A stretch of 64,000 nucleotides of DNA. It comes from ZC4RG35 sp040878345 (GTDB lineage Bacteria > Actinomycetota > Acidimicrobiia > Spongiisociales > ZC4RG35). Both the position numbers and the translations under genes were made by a program. The notes below the pieces were generated by a model. The model saw nothing but the letters and a program-made list of their open reading frames with translations, was not told the DNA's origin and did no database searches. Positions 60,047 to 64,000 of this stretch are shown here, piece after piece; position 1 is the stretch's first letter, and each line of letters begins with the position of its first letter. The stretch covers positions 43,394 to 107,393 of the forward strand of contig JBBDML010000016.1 in the NCBI GenBank assembly GCA_040878345.1, in the 5' to 3' direction.

Positions 60047-60811
60047 TCATTCGGCATCGATCCAGAATGTGCAGACGAACGTGGGCGACAGGCGGGTGAG
60101 ACGGGTGAGAAACCAATCCGGGACCGCCCTGGCCAGACGGCGCGCCAACGTGTCGGCACCCTCAAGTTCGAGTGTCACCCTCATCGCCTCGACTTCCCGG
60201 TGCTGAAACATGAATCCCGTTTCGCTCAACATCGAGTCGAGATCCGGCCTGCTCAGCGGCTCGCAGTCGTATGCGTCACCCCTACCGGCGTACCGCACAT
60301 AAGAGGTCCTCCATCGACGAGGCACCCAACTCAGGAAGGGGAGACGGAAATGCGGCTCGACGAGCGCCCATCGGTTTGGGACCGAGAGAAAACCCAGACC
60401 TCCTCTCGCCAGTAGGCGGCGCATCTCTGCCAGATGAGAGACCTGATCGCTCCGGCCCCCAACGTGCTCGATCACGTGATTACTGATCACGATGTCGAAG
60501 CTGCCGCCCTCGAACGGCAGAGTTGTCCCATCGACGCGACGAAAGGTGAAACCATCCGCAACCATCCGTTGGTCTCGAACATCCACTGCCGTCACGGTGA
60601 GTGACCCCGGATGCTCGGCCGCGAGATAGTGGGCGATCCCTCCAGAGCCGGTTCCTATCTCCAACACCCGAACGGGGCCGTCATCAATCCTGGGCTGGAG
60701 CATCCGCTCGATCTTCATTGCCTTGAGACGCCGGCTCTCCAGGTCGAGACTGGCATGCGGGGCCGGCGGCACCTCCTGATCTGGGGATGCCGAGGAAGAC
60801 GGCTCGCTCAC
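60047..60811 (-). CDS. Class I SAM-dependent methyltransferase
   Basis: 254-aa methyltransferase. Motif I VRVLEIGTGSGGIAHYLAAE lies near residues 47-66, then VTAVDVRDQRM, and motif IV-V FDIVISNHVIEHVGGRSDQV. The Methyltransf_11-like pattern is common in glycan loci, where it may cap or decorate the sugar chain. The GTG at 60811 overlaps the GT-C stop (GTGA); the longer frame upstream is a shadow. Confidence 0.84.
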   Translation of the reverse strand: MSEPSSSASPDQEVPPAPHASLDLESRRLKAMKIERMLQPRIDDGPVRVLEIGTGSGGIAHYLAAEHPGSLTVTAVDVRDQRMVADGFTFRRVDGTTLPFEGGSFDIVISNHVIEHVGGRSDQVSHLAEMRRLLARGGLGFLSVPNRWALVEPHFRLPFLSWVPRRWRTSYVRYAGRGDAYDCEPLSRPDLDSMLSETGFMFQHREVEAMRVTLELEGADTLARRLARAVPDWFLTRLTRLSPTFVCTFWIDAE

Positions 60812-62187
60812 GAGCGAACGACCTCGGGTGCAGGTGTGCTGACCCGCTGCGACCCAAGCCGGCGAACCAGGAGCCAGACGACCGCGGCCACCGTCAGCCC
60901 ATGCACCACCCAGCCGGGACCGCCCATCGACATCGTCCACAGAGTCTCGGCCGCCCCGCCCTCGAAGAGCTTCTTGACCCAGATCCCGATCCCTCCGATT
61001 GCCTCACGACCGATCATCGGGTCGGTGGATGTGGCGACCATCATCGTCACAACGCTGACGAGCACGGCGGCGGAGGTGAGGAGCCGCCACCGCTGCCACG
61101 CCCAAACAAGGGGCATGGCAAGGAAGGGAAGCGCCGGTGTGAGATATCGAGCCCCCGGCGAGTCACCGCCCCACGGGTTGCCCCAGAAAAGCGGCAGGAG
61201 CACGAAAAGGCCGAACATGGCCAGCGCCATGGCGGCGTCGACCTGGATGCCTCTCCTCAGTCTCGCCACCGCTCCCCCAACCGCGATCACGACAATCGGC
61301 GTCGCAGCCAGGAGACCTCGCCCCTCGAACAGCAGGCGTGGGAGATTGCCGAGTGAGCCGGTCCGGAGCATGTCTGTGACAGGTCTCGCCGTGTTGGTCA
61401 CATCGTGGTAGGCGCTGAACTGATAGGACAGGGTGAAGGGATCGCCGAACGCTATCTGGTTGTAAACCGCCAAGCCCACTGCAGGGATCAACCCACCCAG
61501 GATGAAAACGAAGGACTGACGGCGATGTCTCCAAAGCGCGTACGAGGCCAAAGGTACCAAACCCAGCACAGCCGAGTATTCGACCGTCACGGCCATGCCG
61601 GCCAGCAGCCCGGCCGCCCACAGCCGGGGCGCACTGCCTCGGCCAACCAGCAGGAGAAAGGCACCGAAGAGAAGGACGGCCGTGAGCAAGTGACCGAAGA
61701 GGAGGGCTGAGAACGGCAGGAGCAGAGTGCCAAAGAACACGGCGAGGGGTGCCGGCACCGCCCCCACGTCGGACACCGCCCGAACCCGCCGATACATCAT
61801 CACCACCAGCAGTGCTGCAGGGATCGTGGCCGACCAGAACGACACCCACCACAGGCCGAGGTTGCGGTCGATCCTCAGAATGGTGGCTTCCTCCACACCT
61901 GCTGCCTTCCCTATGGCGAAGAACGGCACGGCCAAGACCGGCTGGCCGGGGGCCTTGTCCGAATAGATGTGGCCGTCGCGGACTGCTCGATCGAGATCTA
62001 GCACCTGCTCGTAATCGTCGAGCATCACGGTGCCTCTCTCGACCAGCGCCGCGGTCAGGGCGTACCTGGAACCCTGCTGGGCCCTATACGGCTGGAGGAT
62101 GACCCCCACGGTCACGATGACGAGGAGGCCGAGAATCCACTCGACTCGGACTCTCGCCAACCCGCTTCTCTGGGAGTCGACCGCCAT
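60808..62187 (-). CDS. GT-C fold membrane glycosyltransferase-like protein
   Basis: 459-aa protein with about 11 membrane helices. The first extracytoplasmic loop carries VLDLDRAVRDGHIYSDKAPG; SDKAPG is a hallmark of a membrane glycosyltransferase group related to ArnT/PMT that uses polyprenyl-phosphate sugars. It is co-translated with the methyltransferase. The GtrB-like gene two genes downstream could make its donor. Acceptor unknown. Confidence 0.82.
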   Translation of the reverse strand: MAVDSQRSGLARVRVEWILGLLVIVTVGVILQPYRAQQGSRYALTAALVERGTVMLDDYEQVLDLDRAVRDGHIYSDKAPGQPVLAVPFFAIGKAAGVEEATILRIDRNLGLWWVSFWSATIPAALLVVMMYRRVRAVSDVGAVPAPLAVFFGTLLLPFSALLFGHLLTAVLLFGAFLLLVGRGSAPRLWAAGLLAGMAVTVEYSAVLGLVPLASYALWRHRRQSFVFILGGLIPAVGLAVYNQIAFGDPFTLSYQFSAYHDVTNTARPVTDMLRTGSLGNLPRLLFEGRGLLAATPIVVIAVGGAVARLRRGIQVDAAMALAMFGLFVLLPLFWGNPWGGDSPGARYLTPALPFLAMPLVWAWQRWRLLTSAAVLVSVVTMMVATSTDPMIGREAIGGIGIWVKKLFEGGAAETLWTMSMGGPGWVVHGLTVAAVVWLLVRRLGSQRVSTPAPEVVRS

Positions 62188-62276
62188 CTCAGGCCATTAT
62201 CGGCGGCCGAAGATGCAACCAGAGATCATTCGGCCGTGCCGGACGTGCCATCCGGACAGCCCCGGCCGACTCTCCC

Positions 62277-64000
62277 TCAACCGGCCTCGGCCACCTCACG
62301 GAGCTCCCGTCGCAGTTCATTGATCTCATCACGCAGACGGGCCGCGTACTCGAAACGGAGATCCTTGGCCGCCTCGTGCATCTCATCCTCGAGACTGAGG
62401 ACCAGCCGCGCCAGGTCGGCCCCCTCCAGATCGAGGGGGGCACGACGCTCCACCTCTCGCCGTCTCCGGTTGGTAGCCGGAGCGTCTGACTGGACCAGTT
62501 CGAGGATGTCCGACACTCGCTTCCTGATCGTCTGGGGGTCGATCCCATGCTCGGTGTTCCACTCTTCCTGGGCGCGACGGCGACGATTGGTCTCATAGAT
62601 GGCCTTCTTCATCGACTCGGTGATGTTGTCGGCGTACATCACCACCTGACCGTCGACGTTGCGGGCGGCCCGACCGATGATCTGGATCAGGGAGGTCTGG
62701 GAGCGGAGGAAGCCCTCCTTGTCGGCGTCGAGGATGGCGACGAGGGAGACCTCGGGGAGGTCGAGACCTTCCCGCAACAGATTGATCCCAACCAAGACGT
62801 CGAAATCCCCCAGCCTGAGCTCCCGCATGATCTGGACCCGTTCCAGGGTGTCGATCTCGGAGTGCATGTAACGGGCCCTCACCCCCATCTCGAGCAGGTA
62901 GTCGGTGAGGTCCTCGGCCATCTTCTTGGTCAGGGTTGTGACCAGGACCCTCTGGTTGCGGATCGCCCTCTCCCGGATCTCCCCGAGGAGATCGTCGATC
63001 TGGCCCTTGGTGGGGCGGATCATCACCTCGGGGTCGACCAGACCGGTGGGACGGATGATCTGTTCGACCACCTGGGCGGAGTGGGAGATCTCGAAGTCGG
63101 AAGGGGTGGCGGACAGAAAGATCACCTGGTTTGCCTTCTCCAACCATTCGTCGAAGCGGAGAGGGCGGTTGTCCTTGGCCGAGGGGAGCCTGAACCCATG
63201 CTCGACCAGGACCTCCTTGCGAGAGCGGTCTCCCTCGTATTGGCCCCCGATCTGGGGGACGGTGACATGGGACTCGTCGACGATGGTCAGATAATCCTCG
63301 GGAAAGTAGTCGAGGAGGGTGTATGGGGCCTCACCGGCCTCCCTCCCATCGAGATGACGGGAGTAGTTCTCGATGCCGGAGCAGAACCCGACCTCACGCA
63401 TCATCTCCAGGTCGTAATGGGTCCTCATCCGGAGACGTTGCGCCTCAAGCAGCTTGCCCTGACGCTCCAGATCGGCGAGACGCTCAACAAGCTCCTCCTC
63501 GATGGCCGAGATCGCTTTGAGCATCCGCTCCCGCTCGGTGACATAGTGGGTAGCAGGGAAGATGAACAGCTCTCCCAGCTCCTCGACCACCTCACCGGTG
63601 ACCGGGTTGAGCCGGAGGATCCGCTCCACCTCGTCACCCCAGAACTGGACCCTGACGATGGTCTCGTCGTAGGAGGGGAACACCTCGAGGGTGTCGCCAC
63701 GGACCCGGAACTTGCCCCGGATCAGGTTGACCTCGTTCCGCTCGTATTGGATATCGACCAAACGTCTGATGGCGTCGGCCATCGGGTATTCGACACCCTG
63801 GATCAGACGGAGCAACTGACCCTCGTACTGCTCCGGTGAGCCAAGGCCGTAGATCGCCGATACCGAGGCCACGATGATCACGTCGTCACGAACCAGAAGC
63901 CCGGCGGTCGCCGAGTGACGAAGCCGATCGATCTCATCGTTGACGGTGGCGTCCTTCTCGATGTAGGTGTCGGTCTGGGGGATGTAGGCCTCGGGCTGGT
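62277..64000 (-). CDS. uvrB: Excinuclease ABC subunit B, 5' end missing
   Basis: The C-terminal 574 codons of UvrB, open through the right edge. Visible parts are the DEAD-like core with YLTIVDESHVTVPQIGGQYE, the beta-hairpin side (DTYIEKDATVNDEIDRLRHS just inside the edge), helicase motifs V-VI (LVGINLLREGLDLPEVSLVA, QIIGRAARN) and the C-terminal UVR domain that binds UvrC (LEDEMHEAAKDLRFEYAARL). The Walker A region lies beyond the window. A likely normal gene, cut only by the window. Confidence 0.96.
   Translation of the reverse strand, partial: QPEAYIPQTDTYIEKDATVNDEIDRLRHSATAGLLVRDDVIIVASVSAIYGLGSPEQYEGQLLRLIQGVEYPMADAIRRLVDIQYERNEVNLIRGKFRVRGDTLEVFPSYDETIVRVQFWGDEVERILRLNPVTGEVVEELGELFIFPATHYVTERERMLKAISAIEEELVERLADLERQGKLLEAQRLRMRTHYDLEMMREVGFCSGIENYSRHLDGREAGEAPYTLLDYFPEDYLTIVDESHVTVPQIGGQYEGDRSRKEVLVEHGFRLPSAKDNRPLRFDEWLEKANQVIFLSATPSDFEISHSAQVVEQIIRPTGLVDPEVMIRPTKGQIDDLLGEIRERAIRNQRVLVTTLTKKMAEDLTDYLLEMGVRARYMHSEIDTLERVQIMRELRLGDFDVLVGINLLREGLDLPEVSLVAILDADKEGFLRSQTSLIQIIGRAARNVDGQVVMYADNITESMKKAIYETNRRRRAQEEWNTEHGIDPQTIRKRVSDILELVQSDAPATNRRRREVERRAPLDLEGADLARLVLSLEDEMHEAAKDLRFEYAARLRDEINELRRELREVAEAG

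Overview
The window reads as chromosomal DNA of an uncultured high-GC actinomycete, most likely an Acidimicrobiia-like lineage (Actinomycetota). Supporting signs are a complete Pup-proteasome locus (arc/mpa, dop, pup, prcB, prcA, pafA, pafB, pafC), a DUF4193-type protein, an F420 (Ddn)-type oxidoreductase, an actinobacterial-type SOS box and frequent GTG/TTG starts with GTGA stop/start overlaps. A run of 100 N's at 46235-46334 is flanked on both sides by the same 55 bases, so this is an assembled scaffold, probably a metagenome bin. The class assignment is inference.

Region 1 (1-24.9 kb) is almost entirely minus strand and carries housekeeping genes. In transcription order it runs: a 30-aa membrane miniprotein, trmI, arc, dop, pup, prcB, prcA, a repeat pair, pafA, pafB, pafC, a zinc-ribbon protein, a terminator, tatA, tatC, helY, a lipid kinase, a DUF4193-type protein, a polyprenol-phosphate mannose synthase-like enzyme, GNAT, Nudix, M20, a HAD phosphatase, a 47-aa protein, nadK, a secreted FN3/FG-GAP-type protein, pyrG, ald and xerD (cut by the left edge). 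From memory, the order trmI-mpa-dop-pup-prcBA-pafABC-tatAC-helY matches Mycobacterium tuberculosis, and HAD-small protein-nadK-pyrG-xerD matches a second mycobacterial block.

Region 2 (24.9-32.7 kb) is accessory. It holds an AbiEi/DUF559-like protein, small membrane proteins, an MFS exporter, an HTTM protein that stops just after its W-MF motif, DsrE-like and Ddn-like proteins, and a tRNA-Leu with an AAG anticodon. A 21-bp direct repeat of the tRNA 3' end lies 626 bp away. A 47-bp palindromic repeat occurs nine times in the window (18.9, 25.2, 26.3 and 32.5 kb). It always follows a gene 3' end and always has the same orientation relative to that gene.

Region 3 (32.2-64 kb) looks like an ancestral minus-strand block uvrB-uvrA-uvrC-rapZ-yvcK-pgk-tpiA-gpmA-secG. 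Two cargo blocks split it. Between uvrA and uvrC lie two split HTTM modules, a UDP-glucuronate decarboxylase-like gene, a GT-C enzyme, a flippase-like protein, a sulfatase-fold protein, a methyltransferase and a toxin-antitoxin pair. Between uvrB and uvrA lies a surface-polysaccharide locus with a Wzm/Wzt ABC exporter, six glycosyltransferases including one GT-C enzyme, and a methyltransferase. An SOS box precedes uvrA, and PafBC, the LexA-independent damage regulator, is encoded in region 1, so both damage-response branches are visible.
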